Position numbers and translations under genes: made by a program. The notes beneath the pieces were generated by a model. That model did not search any database. It was given only the letters and a program-made list of their open reading frames with translations, and had not been told where the DNA came from. A stretch of DNA of 49,409 nucleotides, from positions 1 to 49,409 of the forward strand of contig JAUWOA010000007.1 of assembly GCA_030612365.1 (NCBI GenBank). The letters run 5' to 3'. The DNA comes from Candidatus Thorarchaeota archaeon. GTDB taxonomy: Archaea > Asgardarchaeota > Thorarchaeia > Thorarchaeales > Thorarchaeaceae. Shown one piece after another: positions 18,965 to 27,333 of this stretch. The first letter of the stretch is position 1. Each line of letters begins with the position of its first letter.

Positions 18965-19768
18965 ATGGAAATCACAATCATTAGCAAACAGGATGATTCA
19001 ATCCATTTCCTAGTTGAGGATATAGATGTCGCATTTGCTAATGCAATCCGCAGGATAATGCTAACTAAGCTCCCTGCTATGGCGATAGATGAAGTACTCA
19101 TACTGGAAAATACCAGTGTTATGTACGACGAAATGATTGCTCAGCGTCTTGGCCTTATTCCTATAGTAACGGATCTAGATTCCTACAATCTTCCCCAAGA
19201 CTGCGAATGTGAAGGAAAAGGATGCAGCCTCTGCCAATGTACGCTCACACTAGAGGTGGAACCAGAAGATGAAGAGGTTGTTGTATACTCACGTAGCCTG
19301 ACATCACAAGATCCAAAAATAGTTCCTACCTCTGGAAACATCCCAATTACCAAGTTAGCACCCCATCAAAGACTGATTATAGAAGCCTATGCTCGACTTG
19401 GAACAGGCGCCGAGAATGCTAAGTTCCAACCCGTCGCAACGGTCGCATACAAGTATGTTCCAGTCATTAGCGTAGATAAATCGAAATGCAATCTTTGTGA
19501 AGAATGCGTAAAGATCTGTCCAAAGAATATCATGAAAGTTGACGGAAGCACTTTGTCGACCCAGAACACATTGGATTGCAGCTTGTGTGAGGCCTGTGTT
19601 GATGTCTGTGAGCCTGGAGCCATAACAATCGATTCCAAGAAGAACGCCTTTCTCTTCAAAGTAGAATCTACCGGCGCTCTAAGCCCCGAAACCATTGTTT
19701 CGAAGACAGCAGAAATTCTGAAGACTAGAATCCAAGCAGCTCTTGATTATGCGAACTCTCTGAGGTGA
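18965..19768 (+). CDS. rpoD: DNA-directed RNA polymerase subunit D with two 4Cys Fe-S motifs
   Basis: This is the alpha-like/Rpb3 polymerase subunit of 267 residues. The N-terminal dimerization part contains AFANAIRRIMLTKLPAMAID. A cysteine cluster (CECEGKGCSLCQC) near residue 75 precedes the insert domain. A ferredoxin-like domain near residues 175-220 carries two complete motifs, CNLCEECVKICP and CSLCEACVDVCE, which predict two [4Fe-4S] clusters. The frame opens at 18848, but ATG 18965 with an AGGTGA site gives the family start. It leads a string of ribosomal genes, with rpl18e next after 7 nt. Confidence 0.96.
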   Translation: MEITIISKQDDSIHFLVEDIDVAFANAIRRIMLTKLPAMAIDEVLILENTSVMYDEMIAQRLGLIPIVTDLDSYNLPQDCECEGKGCSLCQCTLTLEVEPEDEEVVVYSRSLTSQDPKIVPTSGNIPITKLAPHQRLIIEAYARLGTGAENAKFQPVATVAYKYVPVISVDKSKCNLCEECVKICPKNIMKVDGSTLSTQNTLDCSLCEACVDVCEPGAITIDSKKNAFLFKVESTGALSPETIVSKTAEILKTRIQAALDYANSLR

Positions 19769-19775
19769 GCCCGAG

Positions 19776-20135
19776 ATGGTAAAAGGACCAACCGACCCCA
19801 ACACACGCGCTCTAATCAATTCGTTAAAGAAGACATCTACGAAATATGATGTTAGAATATGGAAAAGGGTGGCCGAGCTCATAGCGCGCCCAGCTAGAAA
19901 GCGTGCTACTGTGAATGTCGGCAAAATTGGCCGACATACACGAGCTGGCGACATAGTCGTTGTGCCAGGCAAGATTCTAGGATCAGGTCTCATTCCACAC
20001 AAAGTCACAGTCGCAGCAATGAATGCATCAACAACTGCTAGGTCGGCTATAGTGAATGCAGGTGGATCACTAATCACTATCCCTGAGCTGCTCAACCAAT
20101 CCCCGAAGGGAACAGGAATTACGATTATCATATGA
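19776..20135 (+). CDS. rpl18e: Ribosomal protein eL18 (L18e)
   Basis: This 119-residue large-subunit protein shows VNVGKIGRHTRAGDIVVVPG, with KILGSGLIPHKVTVAA after it, the eL18/uL15-like core. It lies between rpoD and rpl13, the standard archaeal position. The ATG follows the rpoD stop by 7 nt, so it is in the same transcript. Confidence 0.95.
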   Translation: MVKGPTDPNTRALINSLKKTSTKYDVRIWKRVAELIARPARKRATVNVGKIGRHTRAGDIVVVPGKILGSGLIPHKVTVAAMNASTTARSAIVNAGGSLITIPELLNQSPKGTGITIII

Positions 20136-20145
20136 GGTGGTTTCA

Positions 20146-20598
20146 ATGACTGAACAGGCAGTGAAAGTTTACGATGCAGATAACATGGTGGTCGGCAGAA
20201 TGGCATCAAAGGTTGCGAAGGCTGCTTTGCTAGGTGACCGAGTGGTCATACTGAACGCCGAGAAGGCCATCATAACGGGTGCCCGACGAACAGTTATTGA
20301 AGCTTACAAGGAGAAATTCAATATCAGGACCTCCTACAGCCCGAGAAGGGGTCCATTCCATCATCGACGTCCTGATAAGATGATACGACGGATTATACGT
20401 GGCATGCTTCCTTGGCCCACTCCCCGTGGAAAGGCAGCTTACAAACGAGTCCACGTTTACATAGGTGTGCCCGAACAGTACGCCGAAACTGAGAAGATAA
20501 TCCTCGAAGGATCACGCTACAACAGCTTGGTCCGGAGATATATCACGGTCGGGGACCTTAGTCATGAACTTGGTTGGAGAAATCCAGAGGTGCGATGA
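20146..20598 (+). CDS. rpl13: Ribosomal protein uL13
   Basis: This 150-residue large-subunit protein matches archaeal uL13: VVGRMASKVAKAALLGDRVV, the HHRRPDKMIRRIIRGMLPW block, and YKRVHVYIGVPE. A GTG at 20137 is in frame, but GAGGTGG at 20134-20140 is the ribosome binding site for ATG 20146, so I start there. The stop is one base before the rps9 ATG. Confidence 0.95.
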   Translation: MTEQAVKVYDADNMVVGRMASKVAKAALLGDRVVILNAEKAIITGARRTVIEAYKEKFNIRTSYSPRRGPFHHRRPDKMIRRIIRGMLPWPTPRGKAAYKRVHVYIGVPEQYAETEKIILEGSRYNSLVRRYITVGDLSHELGWRNPEVR

Positions 20599-20599
20599 G

Positions 20600-20998
20600 A
20601 TGCGCGTAGTTGTTACCACCGGCAAAAGAAAGACAAGCCTAGCAAAGGCCACAATCAAGGATGGGCGTGGTAGAATCAGAATCAATGGGCGGCCGCTAGA
20701 GATTCACCAGCCAGAGGTTGCCCGGATGCGAATCACAGAACCGTTGATACTCTTCGGCGATGGATGGAAGAGATACGACATCAAGGTACGGGTTCGAGGC
20801 GGTGGTTTCATGAGTCAGGCTGATGCTATCAGAATGTCCGTCGCCAATGGACTAATTCGCATGAGCCAGAATTTCGAGGCACGCTCAAAGATGCAAGAAC
20901 ATGATAGGACAATGCTGGTCGGTGATCCTCGACGTACTGAACCGAAAAAGTTTGGTGGCCCATCAGCACGATCTAGATATCAAAAATCCTACAGGTAG
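20600..20998 (+). CDS. rps9: Ribosomal protein uS9
   Basis: This 132-residue small-subunit protein has TTGKRKTSLAKATIKDGRGR at the N-terminus and ends in ARSRYQKSYR, the tail that reaches the P-site tRNA. A longer frame begins at 20564 inside rpl13, but the family starts at ATG 20600, behind GAGGTG at 20586-20591. The motif RGGGFMSQADAIRMSVANGL is conserved. Confidence 0.95.
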   Translation: MRVVVTTGKRKTSLAKATIKDGRGRIRINGRPLEIHQPEVARMRITEPLILFGDGWKRYDIKVRVRGGGFMSQADAIRMSVANGLIRMSQNFEARSKMQEHDRTMLVGDPRRTEPKKFGGPSARSRYQKSYR

Positions 20999-21010
20999 GG
21001 AGATGTAACG

Positions 21011-21226
21011 ATGATAATTCCTGTGCGATGTTTCACATGCGGCAAAGTAGTTGCCGATAAGTACGAGCAATTCAAGAGTGAGGTCCAACAGGGTGAGGAT
21101 CCTGCAGCTGTGCTAGACCGCCTTGGGCTCCAGAGATACTGCTGTCGAAGAATGCTTCTAGCACACATTGACATAATTGATAACTTTATGGCTTTCGCCA
21201 CATCTGATGTTGTGGAGGGTGTCTGA
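21011..21226 (+). CDS. rpoN: DNA-directed RNA polymerase subunit N
   Basis: RpoN (Rpb10) is a small zinc-binding polymerase subunit. The 71 residues contain the atypical zinc motif [12 protein letters not shown] at the N-terminus and [10 protein letters not shown] near residue 43, whose paired cysteines complete the site. It follows rps9 by 12 nt, with TAGGGAG as ribosome binding site. RpoK, which often follows in archaea, is absent here; rps2 comes directly after. Confidence 0.96.
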   Translation: MIIPVRCFTCGKVVADKYEQFKSEVQQGEDPAAVLDRLGLQRYCCRRMLLAHIDIIDNFMAFATSDVVEGV

Positions 21227-21228
21227 TT

Positions 21229-21864
21229 ATGAGTGAAACAGAACTCTCAGAAATCGACCTACTGACTCCCATGGATCAGTACCTAGCAGCAGGATGTCAT
21301 ATTGGAACGCAAGTAAAGACTCACGACATGGAGCCGTTTGTCTACCGGCAGAGGCCCATCGGTCTTTACGTGTTGGATGTTCGTAAGACCGACGAACGAA
21401 TCAGGGTTGCTGGCAAATACATTGCCAGAGTCAATGCCGAAAGGATTGCAGTAGTTTCTGGTCGAGTCTACGGAAAGCGACCAGTAGAAGCATTTGCCCA
21501 CTACATTACTGCCAATGCTTTTACAGAACGGTTCATCCCCGGTACTTTCACAAATCCGAACATTTCCGGTCCTCGAGCATATGTTGAGCCAGAGCTGGTG
21601 ATTTTAACCGACCCCCGAACGGATCAACAAGCCTTGTCAGAGGCAGCTAGAATCGGCGTGCCCGTTATCGCACTCTGCGATACTGACAATGTGACGACTA
21701 ACGTGGATTTGGTGGTGCCTACAAATAATCGAGGTCGCAAATCACTGGCGCTTATCTACTACCTACTGACTCGTCAGGTGCTGCGCGAGAAGGGTGACAT
21801 ACCTGAAGATGGCGAAACCGCCTTTACACCCGCAGATTTTGAGCCTCAGATTCAGCGGTATTAG
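21229..21864 (+). CDS. rps2: Ribosomal protein uS2
   Basis: This small-subunit protein has 211 residues. The N-terminus (YLAAGCHIGTQVKTHDMEPF) and the segment GTFTNPNISGPRAYVEPELVIL match archaeal/eukaryotic uS2, which ends without the bacterial extension. DTDNVTTNVDLVVPTNNRGR is the conserved C-terminal block. The ATG is 2 nt after the rpoN stop. It closes the operon and is convergent with the mevalonate genes. Confidence 0.95.
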   Translation: MSETELSEIDLLTPMDQYLAAGCHIGTQVKTHDMEPFVYRQRPIGLYVLDVRKTDERIRVAGKYIARVNAERIAVVSGRVYGKRPVEAFAHYITANAFTERFIPGTFTNPNISGPRAYVEPELVILTDPRTDQQALSEAARIGVPVIALCDTDNVTTNVDLVVPTNNRGRKSLALIYYLLTRQVLREKGDIPEDGETAFTPADFEPQIQRY

Positions 21865-21872
21865 TGTTTCGT

Positions 21873-22268
21873 CTATTCCACAATAGAAACGACGCCAAGA
21901 CCGGCGTCTACCACTAGTTTTTGTCCAGTCTTGATTTTACTGACATCAATGTGGTCAATCGTCGGTATTTCAGAGATGATGCTTCCAACAGCAACCACCG
22001 GATCAGTTTCCTTGTTGACTATCGCTAGGGGTGCCAAGCCTGCCTTCTTCAGGGCGAAGAGCACATAGGAACCAACAGTCGAACCCTTGCCAGACGGAAA
22101 CACAAGTATTTTTCCTGCAACGGATTTGCCCTCAAGTTCATGTCCTTTCTCGACGATGACCCCAGTATCAGGCTCGCATCCACCGTAGAAACTGATGTCC
22201 TCTGACGTTACTAGGGCTTCGCCCTCAGCTCTGCCCTTGTAGATTTTTCTACCTTCGAACTTACTCAT
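21873..22268 (-). CDS. Phosphomevalonate dehydratase, small subunit (aconitase X swivel, DUF126)
   Basis: This 131-residue protein is the swivelling domain of aconitase X. In archaea it pairs with the large subunit to dehydrate mevalonate 5-phosphate to trans-anhydromevalonate phosphate. The conserved FPSGKGSTVGSYVLF loop near residue 65 carries the family serine. The open frame starts seven codons earlier, but ATG 22268 behind GGAGGCG overlaps the large-subunit stop by 4 nt (ATGA). That coupling and its order, after kinase, decarboxylase and large subunit, support this assignment over a generic DUF126 protein. Confidence 0.9.
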   Translation of the reverse strand: MSKFEGRKIYKGRAEGEALVTSEDISFYGGCEPDTGVIVEKGHELEGKSVAGKILVFPSGKGSTVGSYVLFALKKAGLAPLAIVNKETDPVVAVGSIISEIPTIDHIDVSKIKTGQKLVVDAGLGVVSIVE

Positions 22269-23452
22269 GCAATCGCCTCCTTGATGCATTCCTCGATTGT
22301 TCTTATTCTTGTCTTGAAGCTATTCTTTCCGCGCGCATAGAAACAAGCCTTAGCAGAGTCCGTCAGTAAACCCTTGAACCGCCCTTTTAACGGTGCTACT
22401 GCGCAACAAGCATCACTGACTAGGAACGCACCTGCCTTCTCTATAGTGTCATAGTATCCCATCTTGACTGCAAGATCTTTGGTGGGTTTTGCAGTCGTAA
22501 TCCAGACGGTTTTCTCCTTCGCCACCTTCTTGCTCTCTAGCATTTCCGCAATCTCTGCTATCTCCTTTATGCTGGCATGCGGACAGCCCACACTGATGAA
22601 GTCAATCTCAATATCTGTATCGTCTAGCTCACTTCGAGCTGCATCCAACTCATCCTGAATGATGACTTCAGTCTTGTCAGGTACCTGTGTCCTGTTTGGC
22701 GTCAAACCCTCCATGTGGAAGAGCGCAACCCCTCCGTAGGTTGCAACCGATGCGCAAAATGACTTCAGATGCTCAGTTGTAGCATTTGCCACCCCTGTGA
22801 TGTAGGGTATCGCTTTCTTTGTGCGTGCCCCAATTACTTGCCCGAGAAGGCCAAAATCATCAGTGTTCTCAATTCTTGCCTCGACGTTGTATCTAACCTG
22901 TGCGACACGGTTCTCTTGCAGATGGAACCCATACTCTGCAGTTCTCCCGGTGAGTGCAGAAGCGAGCGCACTTGGGCCACCTTCTCTATTGGTCATTGCA
23001 CCAATCACCGAGTTAGCAAAGCATACCGCTGAAGACTCTGCCCACGCGATATGTTCTCCGTAGTGCGGCAGATTACCGATCAGGTACGGTGTGCATGTGC
23101 ACGTGGCAATCACACCCATTTTCAGGAAGGCTTCCACTACCCTCTCCTGATTCTTCGCGAAGCTCTCACTGATGCCGTGCTTCTTCCATTCAGTCAAGTC
23201 CATTCCGGCAGGATTCAAAGTGGTGAGGACTCTGACTTGCCCATCTTCTGCCATATCGGAGAGATACTCAAGACCTGCTTCTCCAAGATTATGGTACGAA
23301 ACCCCTGCGATTTGGACACTTGAAACTGGAATGAGCCTCTTAGCCCCGTATATTTCTCCAAGTGCTGTTATGATCTCCATGGCTTTTCTGGCAGCTTTTC
23401 CGTGCTTGCCATCCAGCATATCTCTGTCATCCTTAGTGAGTTCCAGTCCCAA
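22265..23452 (-). CDS. Phosphomevalonate dehydratase, large subunit (aconitase X)
   Basis: This is the catalytic aconitase-X subunit of 395 residues. Cluster and active-site cysteines appear in CTCTPYLIGN near residue 119, GCPHASIKEI near residue 290, and SDACCAVAPLKG near residue 350. It dehydrates phosphomevalonate together with the small subunit, using an iron-sulfur cluster. The segment NREGGPSALASALTGRTAEYG is typical of the family. The start is TTG at 23452, two bases after the UbiD stop. The same fold also includes hydroxyproline dehydratases in bacteria; the mevalonate context argues against that here. Confidence 0.9.
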   Translation of the reverse strand: MGLELTKDDRDMLDGKHGKAARKAMEIITALGEIYGAKRLIPVSSVQIAGVSYHNLGEAGLEYLSDMAEDGQVRVLTTLNPAGMDLTEWKKHGISESFAKNQERVVEAFLKMGVIATCTCTPYLIGNLPHYGEHIAWAESSAVCFANSVIGAMTNREGGPSALASALTGRTAEYGFHLQENRVAQVRYNVEARIENTDDFGLLGQVIGARTKKAIPYITGVANATTEHLKSFCASVATYGGVALFHMEGLTPNRTQVPDKTEVIIQDELDAARSELDDTDIEIDFISVGCPHASIKEIAEIAEMLESKKVAKEKTVWITTAKPTKDLAVKMGYYDTIEKAGAFLVSDACCAVAPLKGRFKGLLTDSAKACFYARGKNSFKTRIRTIEECIKEAIA

Positions 23453-23454
23453 TC

Positions 23455-24762
23455 TTAATCGCTCCTGAACTTACTTGGATCCATCTTTGGAAATTCCGCC
23501 CGGTTAAAGCTCTTTCCTTTCGCAACCAATGGCTTTGTGACGTCGAAGCCAATCTTTGTAGTCAACTTGGTGCCTGGTTCAGCACTTGGGTCGAGAGAGC
23601 TACCAGGCTCTCGGTCCTTGATGAGCATGTCTTCATCACCCTGGAATCGTGTTGCCAATGCCCACTCTCTGTCTTGTTCATTGTAGATGTCTATGTCATC
23701 ATCATAAACCCAGACATGCTTTGCACTCCGGTGTCCTCCAAATGCCCCCTCTAGAGCTTTGAGACCATCATCCTCATTCCTTTTCCTGATTTTTATGGCT
23801 ATGTGAAGCCAACTTGCCCCTCCAGGCGTGATGTTAACATCAAGTACATCAACTCCCTTCTCAGCCACCTTGCGAAAGACAGTAGGTTCCCTAGGCATTC
23901 CCATCAAGACTTTGTGCTCGGATCGTCCTGGTAGAAGTCCCTGCCAGATTGCAGTCTTTCTGTGAGTAATCATCTTGACTTCAAAGATGGGTTCCTGACG
24001 AATCACGTCTACTGTTTCTGTCAGGTCAATGAATGGACCTTCATCAGCTTTCTCTTCCAAGAACACTCTCCCTTCCAGTACAAACTCTGAGTCTGCCGGT
24101 ATCATCAGATCAACGGTCTTTGCTTTGGTCACCCTGATTGGACTGAGTCCGTTGGCTATCTCAAGTTCGTTCACACCCGTTTCCACTGAGGTCGCAGCAG
24201 CTATCAAGATCTCCGGTGTATTGCCTATACAGTATACAACGTCTACTTCCCCATTTCGTTCCAAGAACTTGTGAAAGTCACGTCCCCTGACAACCCTGGT
24301 AACCATTCGGTCCTTGCCAATCTGCATGGCTCGATGGAAGTCAAGATTCTGTCCAAATTCAGGGTCGCTAGCAACAACAACCCCCGATGATATGTAGGGT
24401 CCTCCATCCACTTCATTATGAACTAGTATCGGGATGTCATCTAAGTTCACACTATCCCTAATGACCTCTTGGCAAGGTGCGTCCTTTGTTGCTTCAGGAG
24501 GGCTTCTGTTCTCAATAGCCTTGGTCAGAGTTGGAATGATTTTTTCCGTCTTGATTCCAAAATAGTCCGCAATCTGCTCCTTTGTGCAGAAGAGGTTCCC
24601 CGCTACTCGAAATTCAGACTCCTTCACCTTTTCGAATATTGCAGGTGTTGGTTCCAATGCTTTGAGTACGCCCGCAATTTCAAGATTCTTTGAGATCTTC
24701 TTATCAAATCTCTCTATCTTATTCTCATTGCTCAGTTTCTTGATGTAATTCTCAAGTATCAT
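23455..24762 (-). CDS. UbiD-family decarboxylase, probable anhydromevalonate phosphate decarboxylase
   Basis: UbiD enzymes use prenylated FMN to remove a carboxyl group from alpha,beta-unsaturated acids. In the archaeal modified mevalonate pathway this family converts trans-anhydromevalonate phosphate to isopentenyl phosphate. The 435 residues contain DGGPYISSGVV near residue 116, HRAMQIGKDRMVTR near residue 140, and DEGPFIDLTE near residue 240, as expected for UbiD. The frame begins 13 codons earlier, but ATG 24762 has AGAGGCG in place and leaves 14 nt to the kinase stop. The ubiX gene that makes the cofactor is not in the window. The substrate is inferred from the operon. Confidence 0.9.
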   Translation of the reverse strand: MILENYIKKLSNENKIERFDKKISKNLEIAGVLKALEPTPAIFEKVKESEFRVAGNLFCTKEQIADYFGIKTEKIIPTLTKAIENRSPPEATKDAPCQEVIRDSVNLDDIPILVHNEVDGGPYISSGVVVASDPEFGQNLDFHRAMQIGKDRMVTRVVRGRDFHKFLERNGEVDVVYCIGNTPEILIAAATSVETGVNELEIANGLSPIRVTKAKTVDLMIPADSEFVLEGRVFLEEKADEGPFIDLTETVDVIRQEPIFEVKMITHRKTAIWQGLLPGRSEHKVLMGMPREPTVFRKVAEKGVDVLDVNITPGGASWLHIAIKIRKRNEDDGLKALEGAFGGHRSAKHVWVYDDDIDIYNEQDREWALATRFQGDEDMLIKDREPGSSLDPSAEPGTKLTTKIGFDVTKPLVAKGKSFNRAEFPKMDPSKFRSD

Positions 24763-24776
24763 TACGTACGCCTCTC

Positions 24777-25718
24777 TTACAGTCCAAAGGATGTTGTCCA
24801 TACCCCAGCCGCGCCTGCTTGTTCCAAGGCTTTTGCAATACTATCTCTGGTAGCCTCATCCGGGGCTAGCGATATCATGTTGCCTCCTCGTCCCGTTCCA
24901 GTCATCTTGGAGCCTAATGCGCCATTTTCTCTAGCAACTTTCGTCAGGGCATCCAGTTCCTTGCACGATACAGTGAGTTCCTGCAACAGTTCGTGGTTCC
25001 TGTTCATGAGCTTGCCCACTTTCGAAAAATCCAATTGAAGCAACGCATCACGACCAGAATGGACTAGGTTCTCATACTCTCGGGCAATTTCGTCAAACCA
25101 TTCAGGATTCTCATCTTTCTTGGCTCTCACATCCCCTACTACCTCTATCGTACTCGCAGTGATACCGGTGGATGCAATCACTAAATGCGCCAGTTTTTTC
25201 AGTTTGAGTTTCTCAAATGTAGGCGGGCCGCCCTCGAGATTTCTAATATACCACACAAGTCCTCCAAAGGTCGACGCAGTATTATCAATCCCAGAAGGTG
25301 TCCCGTGGTAGCCTTTCTCCCCCTCAAATGCAGCTGCATTGATCTGACTATTGTTCAGTCCAAGTGAGAATTCATCACTCAAAGCTCGAGCCAGAGCGAC
25401 ACAGCTCGCCGCACTTGCTCCTATGCCAGACGCGCAGACTAAGTCGCCTCCCAACTCAATGTGAATCCCCGTTTTTGACAAGTTCACGTTGCAATATCGA
25501 AGAACATTGTCAATCGAAACCTTCTGCTCATCGAGTTTCTTGGCTTTATATCCAGGCATGGCTGGCCTATGATCATCAAGTGTCCATCCCACTTGATCTA
25601 TCTTGCCAACCTTCGCCATAGTTTCGGCAGCTATACCCGCAGCAAGCGCGGGTAATCCATATACCACGAAATGCTCACCAAAAAGGATAGTCTTGCCTTT
25701 TCCACTTCCTTGACCCAT
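24777..25718 (-). CDS. mvk: Mevalonate kinase (GHMP family)
   Basis: The enzyme phosphorylates mevalonate to mevalonate 5-phosphate. The 313 residues have FGEHFVVYGLPALAAGI near the N-terminus, the GHMP phosphate loop ASGIGASAASCVALARAL near residue 93, and the C-terminal GHMP block KMTGTGRGGNMISL. These match mevalonate kinase rather than galactokinase or homoserine kinase. GTG 25724 is an alternative start, two codons upstream. It heads the four-gene mevalonate operon. A palindromic TATA box lies about 125 nt upstream, shared with the methyltransferase gene. Confidence 0.93.
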   Translation of the reverse strand: MGQGSGKGKTILFGEHFVVYGLPALAAGIAAETMAKVGKIDQVGWTLDDHRPAMPGYKAKKLDEQKVSIDNVLRYCNVNLSKTGIHIELGGDLVCASGIGASAASCVALARALSDEFSLGLNNSQINAAAFEGEKGYHGTPSGIDNTASTFGGLVWYIRNLEGGPPTFEKLKLKKLAHLVIASTGITASTIEVVGDVRAKKDENPEWFDEIAREYENLVHSGRDALLQLDFSKVGKLMNRNHELLQELTVSCKELDALTKVARENGALGSKMTGTGRGGNMISLAPDEATRDSIAKALEQAGAAGVWTTSFGL

Positions 25719-25841
25719 TATCACTCAAGTTTAGGTTTGTAAAGCAGCTGTAGTTAATCGTTGCGCTTGAGCTTTCCCTTCGACTTTGGATTAGGTTATG
25801 AAAACTTCGCCCTTTGCGTAAGACTCTTGTCCATTTCGCAC

Positions 25842-25849
25842 GATATATC
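25842..25849. promoter_or_regulatory. Palindromic TATA box between mvk and the methyltransferase
   Basis: GATATATC is a perfect palindrome and can serve both strands. On the plus strand the methyltransferase ATG lies 29 nt after the first T, so that mRNA would be leaderless or nearly so. On the minus strand the mvk leader would be about 100 nt. Confidence 0.5.
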
Positions 25850-25872
25850 AACGTGTTAACTGCGGGATAATA

Positions 25873-26838
25873 ATGAGAATTCTCGATCTCTTTGCTGGTG
25901 CAGGTGGATTTTCTACCGGATTCGGTCCGCCATCCACTCACTCGCACCTAGCAGTAGACAATGATCCTTTTCCTCTTGGCACATATGCGCTCAATAATCC
26001 CCACGCCAAAACCTTACAGTGCGACATTAGCAAACTTCACTCATTGCAGATAGAGAGGGCTCTTGGAGGCGCCCCAGATATAATCCTTGCATCACCACCC
26101 TGTGAAGAATTCAGTCTAGCAAATCCAAAAAGCATTGAACTCGCAGCTGAGCGAATCTATGGTACCGGAACTGCACGGTTGCTGTTGGATACAATCCGAC
26201 TAATTGGAGACCTCGCGCCAGATGCTTTCGTGATAGAGAACGTAGCTGCGCTCCTTAGGGCAGGAGGCAGAGAAATAGCGATTCGGGAGTTCGAGCGCAT
26301 CGGAATCTATGACATCCACTTCAATCTAATCCGAGCACATCAACACGGAAACCCCTCGAAACGTCTCAGACTCTTCATGAGCAATGTGAAATTGAAACTT
26401 CCAAGAAGTTATTCTCCCACTGTCATGGATGCGATTGGCAATCTCCCTCCACTTGGACTCGATGCTCTTCTAAGCCCCTCCAATGAGGTCCCTAACCACG
26501 TTCATCGTCCCGCCACCGAACGCAATCAGAAACTAATCAATAAAGCACGGTGGGGTTTCGGTGCTAAGCAGTTCAGGGGTCCAAAAGGCAGAACCATGCC
26601 CAACTGGGTAAGACTACACCCGAATCAATCTGCCTCATCCATAATTGGCCTATCTCGTTATATTCACCCATACGAAGATCGACTACTCACTGTGCGCGAG
26701 CACGCGCGATTAATGTCATATCCAGATAGCTTTGTCTTCACGGGCCCGGTTGAGAGCCAATACAATCAAGTGGGGGAGAGTGTTCCACCCCTCATATCTA
26801 AACTGATAGCCAAGGAGGTTCAAACACATCTTGAATGA
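25873..26838 (+). CDS. DNA (cytosine-5)-methyltransferase, solitary
   Basis: This 321-residue enzyme would transfer a methyl group from S-adenosylmethionine to cytosine C5. Motif I is DLFAGAGGFSTGF at residues 5-17, motif IV is SPPCEEFS with catalytic Cys77, motif VI is ENV at 122-124, motif VIII is NPSKRLRLF near 160, and motif X is YNQVGESVPPLI near the end. The common PCQ is PCE here. The target-recognition region is short. No restriction endonuclease lies nearby, so it is an orphan methylase or one of an unlinked system. The ATG is close to the predicted transcription start. Confidence 0.92.
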   Translation: MRILDLFAGAGGFSTGFGPPSTHSHLAVDNDPFPLGTYALNNPHAKTLQCDISKLHSLQIERALGGAPDIILASPPCEEFSLANPKSIELAAERIYGTGTARLLLDTIRLIGDLAPDAFVIENVAALLRAGGREIAIREFERIGIYDIHFNLIRAHQHGNPSKRLRLFMSNVKLKLPRSYSPTVMDAIGNLPPLGLDALLSPSNEVPNHVHRPATERNQKLINKARWGFGAKQFRGPKGRTMPNWVRLHPNQSASSIIGLSRYIHPYEDRLLTVREHARLMSYPDSFVFTGPVESQYNQVGESVPPLISKLIAKEVQTHLE

Positions 26839-27301
26839 TACTACAAAGAACTTGTATGTAGTACTACATAACGTACATTCAGTTAGCAAGGTTGTCGAAA
26901 CCGCTCAGGTCGTCTATGGTCTCGGTTTTTCCAACTTCATTGTTTCAAAGGCTGAGGGCTCAGCCGCTCAGACAGGGGTTCCGGATGCAAATCGATTCGC
27001 AGTCAAGATGAAGAGCAGCTTCATGGTGATGCCAGATTTACGGGATGTGCTCGAAGTCCTTGGAGTTGAAACCCCCCTGATAATTGCATCCCCCGTTCTT
27101 ACAAAAGAGAGAGTAAACTTTGACACGCTTGCTAAAAGAATGAAGTCAGGAGAGAGGATAGTGATAGCCCTATCCGGCAGCAACAGTTCATTCTCGCGAA
27201 AAGAAATGGACTTAGGTCAGTGCGTAAGCCTTGAAGCACGTGTCGACATCGGGCCTGCAGGAACTGCCGCGGTAATCCTTCATAGAATCCTTAGCTCATG
27301 A
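26831..27301 (+). CDS. SPOUT-fold RNA methylase-like protein (COG4080 type)
   Basis: This 156-residue protein resembles the archaeal family often labelled SpoU-like RNA methylase or RecB-related. The blocks VVLHNVHSVSKVVETAQVVY and GSAAQTGVPDANRFAVK are family-like, and the late segment GPAGTAAVILHRIL could form the cofactor knot. The substrate is unknown, and no nuclease motif is evident. The TTG start at 26831 overlaps the methyltransferase stop by 8 nt and has AGGAGG at 26813-26818; TTG 26852 is an alternative. Overlap with a DNA methylase gene suggests cotranscription, not shared function. Confidence 0.75.
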   Translation: MNDTTKNLYVVLHNVHSVSKVVETAQVVYGLGFSNFIVSKAEGSAAQTGVPDANRFAVKMKSSFMVMPDLRDVLEVLGVETPLIIASPVLTKERVNFDTLAKRMKSGERIVIALSGSNSSFSRKEMDLGQCVSLEARVDIGPAGTAAVILHRILSS

Positions 27302-27333
27302 AAACGATGAGGTACTAAGAGGATTGGCCCGGT

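Noticed and set aside
27302-27333. A box C/D guide RNA between the SPOUT-like and DUF362 genes
   Set aside because: A GATGAG and CTAAG pair is seen, but boxes are imperfect and the gap is only 32 nt, too short for a guide RNA.
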